A stretch of DNA of 64,000 nucleotides from assembly GCF_000719775.1 (NCBI RefSeq), contig NZ_JOHR01000012.1, positions 62,001 to 126,000 of the forward strand. The letters run 5' to 3'. A program made the position numbers and the translations under genes. Of the stretch, positions 1 to 10,090 are shown piece by piece. How positions within the stretch are numbered: position 1 is the first letter of the stretch; each line of letters starts with the position of its first letter. The notes under the pieces were generated by a model that worked only from the letters and a program-made list of their open reading frames with translations, ran no database searches and was not told where the DNA came from. Origin of the DNA: Streptomyces sp. NRRL F-5135 (GTDB lineage Bacteria; Actinomycetota; Actinomycetes; Streptomycetales; Streptomycetaceae).

Positions 1-66
1 GGGCTCCAGACGGCCACGCCCGACGGCGCCGGCGTCTCGATCATCCCCGCGGTCGCCGGCGGCTGA
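1..66 (+). CDS. MoaD/ThiS-family sulfur carrier protein, C-terminal fragment
   Basis: Only the last 21 codons and the TGA stop lie in the window. They read GLQTATPDGAGVSIIPAVAGG. The ending -SIIPAVAGG with a terminal Gly-Gly is the hallmark of MoaD/ThiS ubiquitin-like sulfur carriers, whose C-terminal glycine is adenylated and thiocarboxylated for molybdopterin or thiamine biosynthesis. The fragment cannot separate MoaD from ThiS-like carriers. A strong hairpin follows 40 nt after the stop, so this is probably the last gene of its transcript. Confidence 0.8.
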   Translation, partial: GLQTATPDGAGVSIIPAVAGG

Positions 67-456
67 CGCCCCGTCTCCCGCCCGCACGGGTTGCCACTCG
101 TGCTCGGAATGCCCCTCTCCGCGAGAGAAGCGGAGGGGGGCATTCCCGATGGTTGAGCACGGTAGAGTGTGGGAACACCCCTCCGCCGGCCGGGTCGAAC
201 CCCCCTCGGACGCGATCGAGAACGCGACAACCTGAGGGGAAAACACGGGTGAACTTTGCGCGGGATGCGCGCTTTGCCCGGCCCGACTTGCCCCGGAACG
301 CAGTGGATTCAGCACTATGCGTGTTCGGCCATCCCCAGATTTCTCGTCCGATTGACCTGTTGCAGAGGGCAGTTGGGCAGATACATTCAGCCGCGGTCGA
401 CGCGTTCCGGCGCGAAGTGTGGCCCCGTGCAAGGGCCGGTACTAGGGGAGTTGGGC
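67..456. other. Intergenic region upstream of the cold-shock gene
   Basis: These 390 bases contain no convincing gene. The terminator-like hairpin at 106-146 ends the upstream unit. A possible -10 box TAGAGT lies at 163-168. The remaining 290 nt before the cold-shock ATG is less GC-rich than its surroundings and could be a long 5' leader, which is common for cold-shock genes. Reading frames that cross this stretch have no ribosome site and no recognisable product. Confidence 0.5.
106..146 (+). terminator. Strong stem-loop terminator after the MoaD-like gene
   Basis: Bases 106-122 pair with 130-146 to give a 17-bp stem with a single G-U wobble and a 7-nt GAGAGAA loop. No U-run follows, which is usual for Streptomyces terminators. 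Confidence 0.7.
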
Positions 457-660
457 ATGGCTCAGGGCACCGTCAAGTGGTTCAACGCGGAGAAGGGATA
501 CGGCTTCATCGCGGTCGACGGTGGTGCGGATGTTTTCGTCCACTACAGCGCGATCCAGATGGATGGCTACCGCACCCTTGAAGAAGGTCAGCGAGTGGAG
601 TTCGAGATCTCGCAGGGCCAGAAGGGTCCGCAGGCGGACATGGTCAAACTCGCCGTCTGA
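457..660 (+). CDS. Cold-shock protein (CspA family)
   Basis: A 67-residue single cold-shock domain, the standard length for the family. It opens [18 protein letters not shown] and carries both RNA-binding motifs: RNP1 (KGYGFI, about residues 13-18) and RNP2 (VFVHY, about 27-31). It is expected to bind single-stranded RNA/DNA and melt RNA structure in the cytoplasm. The ATG at 457 is preceded by a GGGGAG site at 445-450. Longer upstream in-frame starts would add residues unlike the family. It is followed by a 15-bp terminator hairpin and then groEL2, the usual order in Streptomyces, and is probably monocistronic. Confidence 0.95.
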   Translation: MAQGTVKWFNAEKGYGFIAVDGGADVFVHYSAIQMDGYRTLEEGQRVEFEISQGQKGPQADMVKLAV

Positions 661-696
661 TCCCGGCGCGATCGGCCACCGACGCACTCACTCCGA

Positions 697-730
697 GGGG
701 CCCGTATCCCAGAACTGGGATACGGGCCCC
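697..730 (+). terminator. Terminator hairpin after the cold-shock gene
   Basis: Perfect 15-bp stem (697-711 with 716-730) closed by a GAAC tetraloop, 37 nt after the stop codon. There is no T-run. Confidence 0.85.
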
Positions 731-879
731 TCGCGTGCGTACGTGTGTGCGTGCGTAAGCGCGTCACGTACGAGGCGAGGCGGGGCGGGACGGGGTGGGA
801 CGGGCCCCGCGCCGGGCGGGAACCGCCCTCGAGACCCGCCCGGAGAGACGGGATCCGGGGCCGGGCGGTCGCCTTCGTG

Positions 880-2728
<1,849 letters not shown>

Positions 2729-2787
2729 TCCGGAACCCGGCGGCAGGGGCGCGGCCCCGGCCGCCGGTCGGATCGACCGTCCTGAAC

Positions 2788-2825
2788 CGAGGGCGGCACC
2801 CCTTCTCCCAGGGGTGCCGCCCTCG
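2788..2825 (+). terminator. Terminator hairpin after groEL2
   Basis: A 15-bp stem (2788-2802 with 2811-2825) with an 8-nt loop, 60 nt after the groEL2 stop. It lies between groEL2 and a convergent gene, so it may work in both directions. Confidence 0.85.
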
Positions 2826-2914
2826 GCGTTCGTCGGGCGTCGGTCATGTGCCCGCCGGGTGTCCGTCAGGGCCCTGGCCGTGCGGCCCCGGGCCCGTCGT
2901 GTCAGTCGGTGGTG

Positions 2915-4096
2915 TCAGTCGGTGACGGTGGCCGTCCAGGTCAGGGGCCGGGCCTTCGGGTCGTCGCCGCTCAGTGTGAACGTCGCCGGGCGGTCGGTCC
3001 TGGCGAGGAGATGGATCGAGCACTGCGTGACCGTGGCCCCCGGCTTCACCATCTCGTCCGGCGTGGCGTCCGGGCACTCACCGACCCCCGGCCCGCCGAT
3101 GTCGATCAGGACCAGCGGCCGCGACGGCTGCCCGGAGGCGCCGCGCAGCTCCAGGTCGTCCTGGAGGCCCGGGTACAGGTCGTACTCGCCGGTGTTGCGG
3201 TACTCGACGGTGACGTAGTACGGAACGAGCTTCCTCTCGTCCTCGTCCAGGTCGAACCGGCTCAGGTCGGCGATGTCCCCGGCGCGCACGTTCTTGGGCG
3301 TGATCTTCACGGGGACCGGACGGTCGTCGCTGTTCCGCCAGACGGATCCGGCCGACGCGCCCGCGGCGAGCACCCCGCCCGACGCCCCGCTCTTGCCGTC
3401 GCCCGCCTTCCAGATCAGGGGCGCGGCATCGTCGTCCGTGTACGAGACTGCCGTCGGCTCCTGGCCCTTCGGCAGCATGAAGACCTGGCAGGCCTCGGCC
3501 GTACGGCCCGCCGCCAGCGTGGCCGGGACGCCCTTGTCGCAACTCTCCGGCAACCCCGAACCGGTCGCCAGCGGGTTGGCCATCAGCATGAGCCGTTCAC
3601 CGGGCCGGCCGTCCGCGCCGACCACCGCGAAGCCGCTCTCCGGATCGGGCCGGTCCAGCGCGCCCGGGCCGGTGTTGGTGACGGAGAAGGTCAGGTAGTA
3701 GGGGACCATCCCCTTCATGTCGTCGTCCAGTTGGACGTGGGCCAGGTCGGCGGCGGCACCGCGGGCGAGGCTCTTGGGCGCCAGCTCGACGGGCCGGGCC
3801 TTGTCGTCGCCGTCGGTCCAGGTGGCCGCCTGGGGCGAGGACGCTACGGCCACCGGCGTGGCGGGCGCGCCGGACCGCTTCCCCGCCTGCTCGCCGTCGC
3901 CGTCGCCGGAACTCGCGGACGTACCGCCGCCGCATCCGGTGGCGAGGACGGCGAGCGCGCCCACGCCGGCGGCGGCGACGAGTGCCCGGCTCGTACGCCT
4001 CGTACGCCTGGCAACCGCCGTACGCGTCCTGCCGGTCCTGTGAATCTCGCCGTTCTGGCCGTTCTGGCCGTTCTCGCTCATGCGTCGTACGCGCAT
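2915..4096 (-). CDS. Secreted lipoprotein with two repeated beta-sandwich-like domains
   Basis: A 393-residue predicted lipoprotein. An Arg-rich n-region and a hydrophobic stretch end in the lipobox LATGC (Cys about 55), followed by a Gly/Ser linker, so the mature protein should be anchored outside the membrane. The mature part holds two related units of about 150 residues, each with an ADL-x-LD(D/E)D start, a (L/M)VPYY-T core, a cysteine pair and a hydrophobic strand at the end. These look like an internal duplication of a DUF4352-like fold. The start at 4096 is supported by a GGGGG stretch 6 nt upstream, and a start five codons later is possible. The function is unknown. The next gene on the same strand is a secreted lysyl-oxidase-like protein. 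Confidence 0.75.
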   Translation of the reverse strand: MRVRRMSENGQNGQNGEIHRTGRTRTAVARRTRRTSRALVAAAGVGALAVLATGCGGGTSASSGDGDGEQAGKRSGAPATPVAVASSPQAATWTDGDDKARPVELAPKSLARGAAADLAHVQLDDDMKGMVPYYLTFSVTNTGPGALDRPDPESGFAVVGADGRPGERLMLMANPLATGSGLPESCDKGVPATLAAGRTAEACQVFMLPKGQEPTAVSYTDDDAAPLIWKAGDGKSGASGGVLAAGASAGSVWRNSDDRPVPVKITPKNVRAGDIADLSRFDLDEDERKLVPYYVTVEYRNTGEYDLYPGLQDDLELRGASGQPSRPLVLIDIGGPGVGECPDATPDEMVKPGATVTQCSIHLLARTDRPATFTLSGDDPKARPLTWTATVTD

Positions 4097-4194
4097 GTCG
4101 TGCCCCCGTTGAATCCGAATCAGTGGCCGTGACCGGCCCGGCCGTTCACCGGGCCGGTCCGACACACTAACCGGCGCTGATCACCGGGTCCCGG

Positions 4195-4236
4195 TCAGGG
4201 GACGTCGGTCAGGAAACGTCGGTCAGGGGACGTCGA
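4195..4236 (+). repeat. 14-bp direct repeat, three copies
   Basis: Three copies of TCAGG(GG/AA)ACGTCGG/A stand head to tail. The last copy supplies the stop and final codons of the lysyl-oxidase-like gene, so the array probably arose by slippage at its 3' end. Confidence 0.8.
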
Positions 4237-6007
4237 TCAGGTCGTACGGCGCCGCCACCGCCTTGCGGGCGCCCGGCTTGCCACTGAGGGTGACCTTCCG
4301 CAGCGCCACGTTGTTGTCCACGCTCGTCTCGTGCAGCCGCTTCTCGGGGTTGGCGATGACCTGGATGTAGTACGTGCCGTTGGGCAGGTCGGTCACGTCG
4401 AACGACTGGCCGGGCAGGTACTGGGTGTAGGTGTCGCCGGAGCCCACGTCGAGCACCTCACGGACGGAGATCGAGCTCTTCACACCGCAGGCGGTGGACA
4501 GGTCGGTGTTCTCCGGGTGCCAGTTGGCGTTCTTCACCGTGTAGTCGATCGCGTCCGTGTTGGCGAGGCAGAACGCCTCCTTGCCGCTGCGGACGATCTC
4601 CTTCTGGTCGGCGCTCAGCAGGCGGTAGCTGGCGAAGTCGGTGAAGTGCCAGTGCTCGTGGCCCGCGCGCGGGTCCCACTCCATCGTGCCGGAGGGGGAG
4701 TAGCCGACCTGCTTGCCGTCGGCGTCGTAGAAGTACTGGTAGGCGTCCATCAGGTCCTTGCCGGGACTGCGGAAGCCGTCCACGACGAGGGGCGCCGGGC
4801 CCGCGTTCCAGACGTTGGCGCTGAAGACCATGTAGTCCTTGCCCGGGGTGTCACCCTCCTCGCCGTCGGAGATCGCGATGTCGTACGCCGGGAGGGAGCG
4901 GAGGTCGGGCTTGGGAACGTCCGGCACGCGCGCCGGGCCGGTCGGGCGCTTGGGAGCGGCCTTGAGCGCGGGGGCGATGCGCGAGCCGTCCGTGTGGCCG
5001 GGGCCGTCGCCCAGGTGCGGGGACCTGGCGCTCTTGCCGTCGGCCAGCAGCGCGTTCGGCAGCGCGGGCGGGGCGGGTGCGTCGGCACCGCGGTCCGGGA
5101 GGTAGTGGTGGCCCGCGCCATGGCCGCCGGTGCCGGTGTCGCCCTTGGCGCCCTTGGCGCCGGTCATGCCCGAGTGGTCCGTCATCCCGGCGTGGTCAGC
5201 CATGGACGCGTGGTCGGCGGGCGCGGCGGCACCGGAGGAGCCGGAGCCCCGGAGACCCACGGCGCCCTCGCCGCCCTCGCCGTCTTCGCCGATCTCGCGG
5301 ACGGTGAGCTTGATGGTCTTCTGCTCGTCCTTCATCCCGAACAGGTCCCGGTAGTTCTTCTTCACCGAGACCGTTGCCGTGTACTCACCCGGCGACAGGT
5401 CCACCGGCTTCGAGTAGTAGCCCAGGTTGGTGTTGCTCGCCCAGCCGTTCTCGACGCCCCACACCGATCCGAGCGTGAACGGGTTCGTCGGGCAGCTCTC
5501 GGGATACTTCGAGGTCGCCGGGGCGTCGGGGTGGATGCGGCCGGACGCGTTGTTCGGACAGAACGTCTCCGACACCCGCGTCACCGGCGCGCCGGACGCG
5601 TCGGCGATGGTCACCTGGAGGAAGTCCGTCAGCCCGGAGAAGTCCTTGACGGTGCCCTCGGGGAGGGCCCTGGCCGTCGTCTTCCTGCCGTTGCGGATGA
5701 TCTGCTTGGCGACGACGGGCTCCTTGTACGAGGCCCGCTTCACCTCGAACTCCAGCGGCGCCCCCTCCACGGCGACATAGGTCCCGAGGTCCAGGTAGAC
5801 GCCCTCTTCACCCCTCCAGCGGTCCAGCGTCACGGAGTCGGTGGCGGTGAGCAGGCTGAGCGTGGGCGTACCCGCCTTCGCCGCCGCGGCGGCGGGCGAG
5901 GAGACGGGAGCGGCGCCCGCCACGCCCGCGATGACGGCGAGTGCGGCGGTGGCGGCGAGTGCCGACCGGCGTATCCGGGGGGAGCCGCCGAGGTGCTGTC
6001 TGTTCAT
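4223..6007 (-). CDS. Secreted lysyl-oxidase-family protein
   Basis: A 594-residue protein. MNRQHLGGSPRIRRSALAAT begins a classical signal peptide with Ala-rich cleavage near residue 40. The N-terminal half is a secreted beta-domain. A Gly/His/Met-rich linker follows (repeated DH-A/S-MxDH units around residues 250-300). The C-terminal third has the lysyl-oxidase-type copper motif HEHWHF near residue 450, within a WDPRAGHEHWHFTDF context. Lysyl oxidases deaminate lysine side chains using Cu and a lysine-tyrosyl quinone. The ATG at 6007 has a GAGGA site 4 nt upstream, and the in-frame upstream extension lacks coding character. The His/Met-rich linker could bind copper, which is inference. Confidence 0.8.
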   Translation of the reverse strand: MNRQHLGGSPRIRRSALAATAALAVIAGVAGAAPVSSPAAAAAKAGTPTLSLLTATDSVTLDRWRGEEGVYLDLGTYVAVEGAPLEFEVKRASYKEPVVAKQIIRNGRKTTARALPEGTVKDFSGLTDFLQVTIADASGAPVTRVSETFCPNNASGRIHPDAPATSKYPESCPTNPFTLGSVWGVENGWASNTNLGYYSKPVDLSPGEYTATVSVKKNYRDLFGMKDEQKTIKLTVREIGEDGEGGEGAVGLRGSGSSGAAAPADHASMADHAGMTDHSGMTGAKGAKGDTGTGGHGAGHHYLPDRGADAPAPPALPNALLADGKSARSPHLGDGPGHTDGSRIAPALKAAPKRPTGPARVPDVPKPDLRSLPAYDIAISDGEEGDTPGKDYMVFSANVWNAGPAPLVVDGFRSPGKDLMDAYQYFYDADGKQVGYSPSGTMEWDPRAGHEHWHFTDFASYRLLSADQKEIVRSGKEAFCLANTDAIDYTVKNANWHPENTDLSTACGVKSSISVREVLDVGSGDTYTQYLPGQSFDVTDLPNGTYYIQVIANPEKRLHETSVDNNVALRKVTLSGKPGARKAVAAPYDLIDVP

Positions 6008-6401
6008 CAGGTCCTCGTCTGCGAGGGCCGGCGGGCCGGGTGAGGCGTGCCGGGGCGTGTGCCTTCTCCGGTCCGGACCGGCGGATCTATGAGTCACCTG
6101 TGAGAGCGGGGGACCGGAGACCGGGTTGTCTGTGGGGACGGAGGGACCTGATGGTTGTCCGGAAGTGCGCTGCCGTGCGGGCCTTCCGGCCAATCTGGTG
6201 GGGGTTGTGTTACGCGCGGGACGTGAGCCGTGGTAGAGCCCGCGTGCGGGTGTGTACGCGATGCCTATATCGAACTGGCGATCGGTATTGGCGGGCGGTG
6301 CGTTCCTCACTCGATCGTGGGACGCTGAGGGAAAGCGGCTCTCTGCCGCGCGTTCGTCGATCTACGCTCGCTCACCTCAGACCGCAGGAGAAGGGACCGT
6401 G
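6008..6401. other. Intergenic region between divergent lysyl-oxidase-like and Uma2 genes
   Basis: These 394 bases hold the promoters of two divergent genes. I see no convincing additional gene, strong hairpin or repeat. GC content drops around 6265-6300 (TATATCGAACTGGCGATC), which may mark a promoter for the Uma2 gene, but no clear -35/-10 pair was found. Confidence 0.4.
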
Positions 6402-7004
6402 ATGACCGCCGCGATGGTCGAGAATCACCAGTCGCTCGAGCGCCGCTCGTGGGACTACCTCCTTGAGACATGGCGTGGTCTGGACGTGCCCGAAGGATGG
6501 CGTGCCGAGATCGACGAGGGGCAGATTGTTTTGGTACCGCCGCCGCATGCGCACCACAACGGCGTCGCTGCCAAGGTGCACCGTGGACTCTTCAAGTGTC
6601 TCCCGGACGACCTTGAGATCTACCAGACTCTCGGTATCCACATCGCGCCGCTGGACAGGCTCTATGTGCCGGACGTGGTGGTGGTGCCGAGCCGGCTGGT
6701 CGACGAGGCGGATCCGGACGGCAACGACCCCGTGGACGCCTCGGAGGCGCTGCTCGTCGCCGAGATCACGTCGAAGAGCAACGCGCGGGACGACCGGACC
6801 AAGAAATACCGTGCCTACGCTCGCGCCTCCGTTCCGGTCTACCTGCTGATCGACAGGTTCGACACGCGGGGCCCCACGGTGACGGTGTTCACCGAGCCCG
6901 GTGACGGCACGTACAAGCACTCCGAGTCGGTGCCGTTCGGAAAGCCGTTCGCCCTTCCCGAGCCCTTCGGTACGACGATTCCCACCGCAGACTTTCCGGC
7001 CTGA
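6402..7004 (+). CDS. Uma2-family (DUF820) PD-(D/E)xK nuclease-like protein
   Basis: A 200-residue protein with the Uma2 pattern. An N-terminal segment ends in an E-x-VDEGQIVLVPPP-like strand, followed by the acidic PDVVVV motif near residue 90, then LLVAEITSKS near 117, and D-x4-K plus YARASVPVYLLID near 132-150. This matches the PD-(D/E)xK nuclease fold, but the biological role of this large actinobacterial family is not established. A GGAGAAGGG site 6 nt before the ATG at 6402 sets the start. A second, diverged family member lies at 57345-57938. Confidence 0.85.
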   Translation: MTAAMVENHQSLERRSWDYLLETWRGLDVPEGWRAEIDEGQIVLVPPPHAHHNGVAAKVHRGLFKCLPDDLEIYQTLGIHIAPLDRLYVPDVVVVPSRLVDEADPDGNDPVDASEALLVAEITSKSNARDDRTKKYRAYARASVPVYLLIDRFDTRGPTVTVFTEPGDGTYKHSESVPFGKPFALPEPFGTTIPTADFPA

Positions 7005-7021
7005 TCCCGAGACGGGAGGGC

Positions 7022-7996
7022 CTATGGCATGGGACGGTCCGCGGCGGAGCGGAGGGCTTCGCGGAGGTGGCCCTTGGAGTCGGTGAGGAGGGCGGCGGCG
7101 GTGGGGGCGTCCACTCCGCCGAGGATGGTGAGGATGGCGTTCTTCACCTCGCCCTCGGTGTCGGCGAGCGCGGCTTCGATCTCGGCCTCCGACGCCCCCG
7201 TGGCCAGGGCGACGATCCGCCGGGACCGGGCGCGCAGCTTGTCGTTGGAAGCCCGGACGTCGACCATCAGATTCCCGTAGGTCTTGCCGAGCCGGATCAT
7301 CGTGATGGTCGAGATCATGTTGAGGACGAGCTTCTGCGCCGTCCCGGCCTTGAGGCGGGTGGAGCCCGTGATCAGCTCGGGGCCGACCACCACCTCGATG
7401 CCGTGGTCGGCCGCCGCCGCGAGCGCGCTGTCCGCGTTGCAGGACAGGCCGATCGTGAGCGCGCCGACCGCGCGGGCGTGCTCGACCGCGCCGACCGCGT
7501 AAGGGGTGCGGCCGGAGGCCGAGACGCCCACGACCGTGTCGTCCGCCGTCAGCTTGATCGCGTCCAGGTCCGCCGCCGCCAGCTCCTCGGAGTCCTCGGC
7601 GCCCTCGACCGAGGTCACGAGGGCGCCGTGGCCGCCCGCGATCAGGCCGACGACCTCGCTCGGGTCGGTGTTGAAGGTCGGCGGGCACTCGCTGGCGTCC
7701 AGCACGCCCAGCCGCCCGGCCGTGCCGGCGCCCGCGTAGACCAGTCGGCCGCCCCGGGCGGCCCGCTCCGCCGTCGCGTCGATGGCGGCGGCGATCCGCG
7801 GCAGTTGGGCGGCCACGGCGGCGGGCACGGTGGCGTCCTCGCCGTTCATGATCCGGGCGATGTCCAGGGTGGGCAGCCGGTCGATCTCGGCGAGATCGGC
7901 GCGGAACGCCTCGGTGGTGAGGGAGTCCAGTTCCGCGCGCAGTTCGCCGTACGAGGCGTGCTGCGCGGGCCGGCCGTGCGGGTGCTGGGAGGTCAT
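7022..7996 (-). CDS. murQ: N-acetylmuramic acid 6-phosphate etherase MurQ
   Basis: A 324-residue SIS-fold enzyme that cleaves the lactyl ether of MurNAc-6-P to give GlcNAc-6-P and D-lactate during cell-wall recycling. Diagnostic segments are GRLVYAGAGTAGRLGVLDAS with ECPPTFNT (about residues 82-110), SVEGAED, VGVSASGRTPYAVG and ITGSTRLKAGTAQKLVLNM. The length matches the family. An RpiR/MurR-type regulator lies upstream on the same strand, but the 292-bp gap argues against tight translational coupling. Confidence 0.95.
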   Translation of the reverse strand: MTSQHPHGRPAQHASYGELRAELDSLTTEAFRADLAEIDRLPTLDIARIMNGEDATVPAAVAAQLPRIAAAIDATAERAARGGRLVYAGAGTAGRLGVLDASECPPTFNTDPSEVVGLIAGGHGALVTSVEGAEDSEELAAADLDAIKLTADDTVVGVSASGRTPYAVGAVEHARAVGALTIGLSCNADSALAAAADHGIEVVVGPELITGSTRLKAGTAQKLVLNMISTITMIRLGKTYGNLMVDVRASNDKLRARSRRIVALATGASEAEIEAALADTEGEVKNAILTILGGVDAPTAAALLTDSKGHLREALRSAADRPMP

Positions 7997-8224
7997 GAGG
8001 GGGTCGCTCTCTCTGCCAGGGGGTGAGCGGGTACGGGTGCGGGTGCGCGTCGCGCGGTGCGGGGCGAGTGCTGTGGTGCGGGTACGTGGGGGCTGGTGCG
8101 TACGAGGGCCGGCCGGGGGTGACTGGGCTCGACGGTGCGGCGCCGGTGTGACGGGCGGCGCGGGCGGGCTCAGCGCCGGGCACTCGGACGGTTCTTCCGC
8201 GCCGGGCGGTTGTCGTGCGCCGGG

Positions 8225-8260
8225 CGGTTGCTTCGTTCCGGTGGGTTGCTTCGTTCCGGG
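8225..8260. repeat. 18-bp tandem duplication between murQ and its regulator
   Basis: Two near-identical copies of (C/G)GGTTGCTTCGTTCCGG stand in tandem, within a larger stretch of degenerate GGGCGGTT-type repeats from about 8200 to 8280. The rest of the 292-bp gap (7997-8288) shows no gene or clear regulatory element. Confidence 0.6.
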
Positions 8261-8288
8261 CGGTCCTTTCGGCCCGGGCGTCGTCGGA

Positions 8289-9212
8289 TCAGCGGGTGTT
8301 GCGTGGACTGTGGCGGTGCGCGAGCGCCTCGTACGACGCGGAGAGCGCGGGCGCGGCCGTCTCGTACGTACGCTGCGCCACGCCTATGAACAGGCAGTCC
8401 ACGACGAGGAGCTGACTCGTGCGGCTGGACATCGCGGCCGGGCGCAGCTCGCTCTCGCGGGCGGTCGACGTGGTCAGCACATGGTCCGCGTACTGCGACA
8501 CGGGTGCGTCCGGCCGGCCCGTGATCGCGACCGTCGTCGCGCCCCGGTCGAAGGCGACCCTGAGCGGCTCGATCGCGTCGCCGGTCGAGCCCGAGTGCGT
8601 GATCGCTATCGCCACGTCGCCCGGGCGCAGCTGCACGGCATTGGTGACGGCGAGGTGCGGGTCGGTGTGGGCGTGCGCGATGAGGCCGATGCGCAGGAGC
8701 TTCTGGGCGAGGTCCAGGCCGACGAGGGAGGACGCTCCGACACCGTAGATGTCGATCCGGCGGGCGGCCGTCGCCGCGCTGACCACGGCTCCGAGCTGGA
8801 CGGTGTCGAGCCCGGCCGCGGTGTCGGCGAGCGTCTGCTGTTCGTCGTACGCCAGCTTCGCCACCACGTCGGCGATGGGGTCGTCGACCGCTATGTCCGC
8901 CGTGACGGCCGGAGCGCGCCCGGACTCCTGCTGGGCGGCCAGCCCGGCGAGGGCGAGGCGCAGGTCGCGGTAGCCGGGATAGCCCAGGAGCCGGGCCGTG
9001 CGGACGACGGTGGCCTCGCTGGTGCCCGTCAGCTCGGCGAGGCCGGTGACCGTGAGCGCCGCGCACCCGGCGGGGTCACCGGCCACGGCCTCGGCGACGA
9101 GTTGCATGGAGCGGGTCATCGTCGGTGCGAGCGTGCGCACCTTGGCGGCGAGGGCGGCGGGGGCCGGGGGAGCGTCCCCGCCGCTGAAAATTTCCTTCAC
9201 TGATTGAGTCAT
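8289..9212 (-). CDS. RpiR/MurR-family transcriptional regulator
   Basis: A 307-residue regulator with an N-terminal helix-turn-helix of the RpiR type (about residues 30-85, GLAELTGTSEATVVRTARLL) and a C-terminal sugar-phosphate-binding SIS domain (about 125-260, with AIAITHSGSTGDAIEPL). Adjacent murQ suggests that it senses MurNAc-6-P or a related sugar phosphate and controls cell-wall sugar recycling. The ATG at 9212 has no ribosome site but sits 6 nt from TAACTT, with TTGACC 18 nt further up, so the transcript should be leaderless. Confidence 0.9.
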   Translation of the reverse strand: MTQSVKEIFSGGDAPPAPAALAAKVRTLAPTMTRSMQLVAEAVAGDPAGCAALTVTGLAELTGTSEATVVRTARLLGYPGYRDLRLALAGLAAQQESGRAPAVTADIAVDDPIADVVAKLAYDEQQTLADTAAGLDTVQLGAVVSAATAARRIDIYGVGASSLVGLDLAQKLLRIGLIAHAHTDPHLAVTNAVQLRPGDVAIAITHSGSTGDAIEPLRVAFDRGATTVAITGRPDAPVSQYADHVLTTSTARESELRPAAMSSRTSQLLVVDCLFIGVAQRTYETAAPALSASYEALAHRHSPRNTR

Positions 9213-9218
9213 GCGTGA

Positions 9219-9248
9219 AAGTTATTTCCGGGATTCGGGACCGGTCAA
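9219..9248 (-). promoter_or_regulatory. Leaderless promoter of the RpiR regulator
   Basis: Reading the minus strand, TTGACC (9248-9243), an 18-nt spacer and TAACTT (9224-9219) are followed by 6 nt and the ATG. This is a near-consensus vegetative promoter for a leaderless mRNA. It overlaps the presumed promoter of the divergent gene at 9269 (GACAAT at 9257-9262, 6 nt from its ATG). Confidence 0.7.
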
Positions 9249-9268
9249 CCCCTGTGGACAATTGATGT

Positions 9269-9718
9269 ATGCACTCCGACAACCCCGAAGATTCCGGCCC
9301 CGGCTCCGGCCCGGACCCGTCGCGTCCCGTGGCCCCGCTGGAACAGGCGCTGCACGCCGCCCGCGCCCTTGTCCTGGCCGACCTGGAGGCGGGGGACGTC
9401 GCCCGCCCGGACATCGTGTCCCTGGTGGAGGAGTCGGTGGCGCACCGGCGTTGGTGGGTGGAGCAGTGGCCCGAGGGCGTGGCCTATGTGTCCGGGCTGG
9501 TCGCGCAGGACGTCCAGGACGCGCTGCTGGAACGGTACGGGCGCTGGCCGGTCTGCCCGGTCTGCGCCGAAGGTGATCCGCACGCCCTGGACGTCGAACC
9601 GGAGCTGGGGCCCGACCCGCACTGGGTCTGCGGCAAGGCCGGGGTCGTGGTCGCGGCGGTGGGGACGCTGCGGGCGGCCGCTGGACCGGGCGAACCGGGC
9701 GGGACGGGCGGGTCGTGA
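9269..9718 (+). CDS. Conserved hypothetical protein with cysteine-rich motif
   Basis: A 149-residue protein of unknown function. Residues 1-25 are Pro/Gly-rich and disordered-looking. The centre is helical and acidic. Near residues 95-120 a PVCPVC segment is followed by DVEPELGPDPHWVC, which could chelate zinc through three cysteines and a histidine. The last 15 residues are Gly-rich. The ATG at 9269 lacks a ribosome site and lies 6 nt after GACAAT, consistent with a leaderless start. Its stop overlaps the next gene's start by 4 nt, so the two are translationally coupled. Confidence 0.7.
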   Translation: MHSDNPEDSGPGSGPDPSRPVAPLEQALHAARALVLADLEAGDVARPDIVSLVEESVAHRRWWVEQWPEGVAYVSGLVAQDVQDALLERYGRWPVCPVCAEGDPHALDVEPELGPDPHWVCGKAGVVVAAVGTLRAAAGPGEPGGTGGS

Positions 9719-9984
9719 CGCTCTACATCGACCCGCCGACCTGGCCCGGCCACGGCCTGATGTGGTCGCACCTGGTCAGCGATGTCTCGTTCGGTGAGCT
9801 GCACGCCTTCGCCGCGTCGATCGGCTGCCCGCCGCGCGCGTTCGAACGGGACCACTACGACGTACCGTCGCACCGTTACGCGGACGCGGTACGGGCGGGT
9901 GCGGTGCGGGTCGGCTCGAAGGAACTGGTCCGACGGCTGACGGAGGCGGGGCTACGACGCCCGAAGGGACGGCCCGCGGCTTGA
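9715..9984 (+). CDS. DUF4031 protein
   Basis: An 89-residue protein beginning VTLYIDPPTWPGHGLMWSHL, with the DUF4031 pattern of conserved Trp/His, an FERDHYDVP motif in the middle and a basic C-terminus. No activity is known for the family. The GTG start forms a GTGA overlap with the stop of the preceding gene, so both are expressed from one transcript. Confidence 0.8.
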   Translation: MTLYIDPPTWPGHGLMWSHLVSDVSFGELHAFAASIGCPPRAFERDHYDVPSHRYADAVRAGAVRVGSKELVRRLTEAGLRRPKGRPAA

Positions 9985-10090
9985 GGAGACCCGACGGGAC
10001 ACGGCGTCCCGGCGGGCTCGACGGTTTGACGGCCTGGCGGGACGGCGCCACGTGTGCGGTCCCACCAGGTCGAGCCGTCAGGCCGGACGC

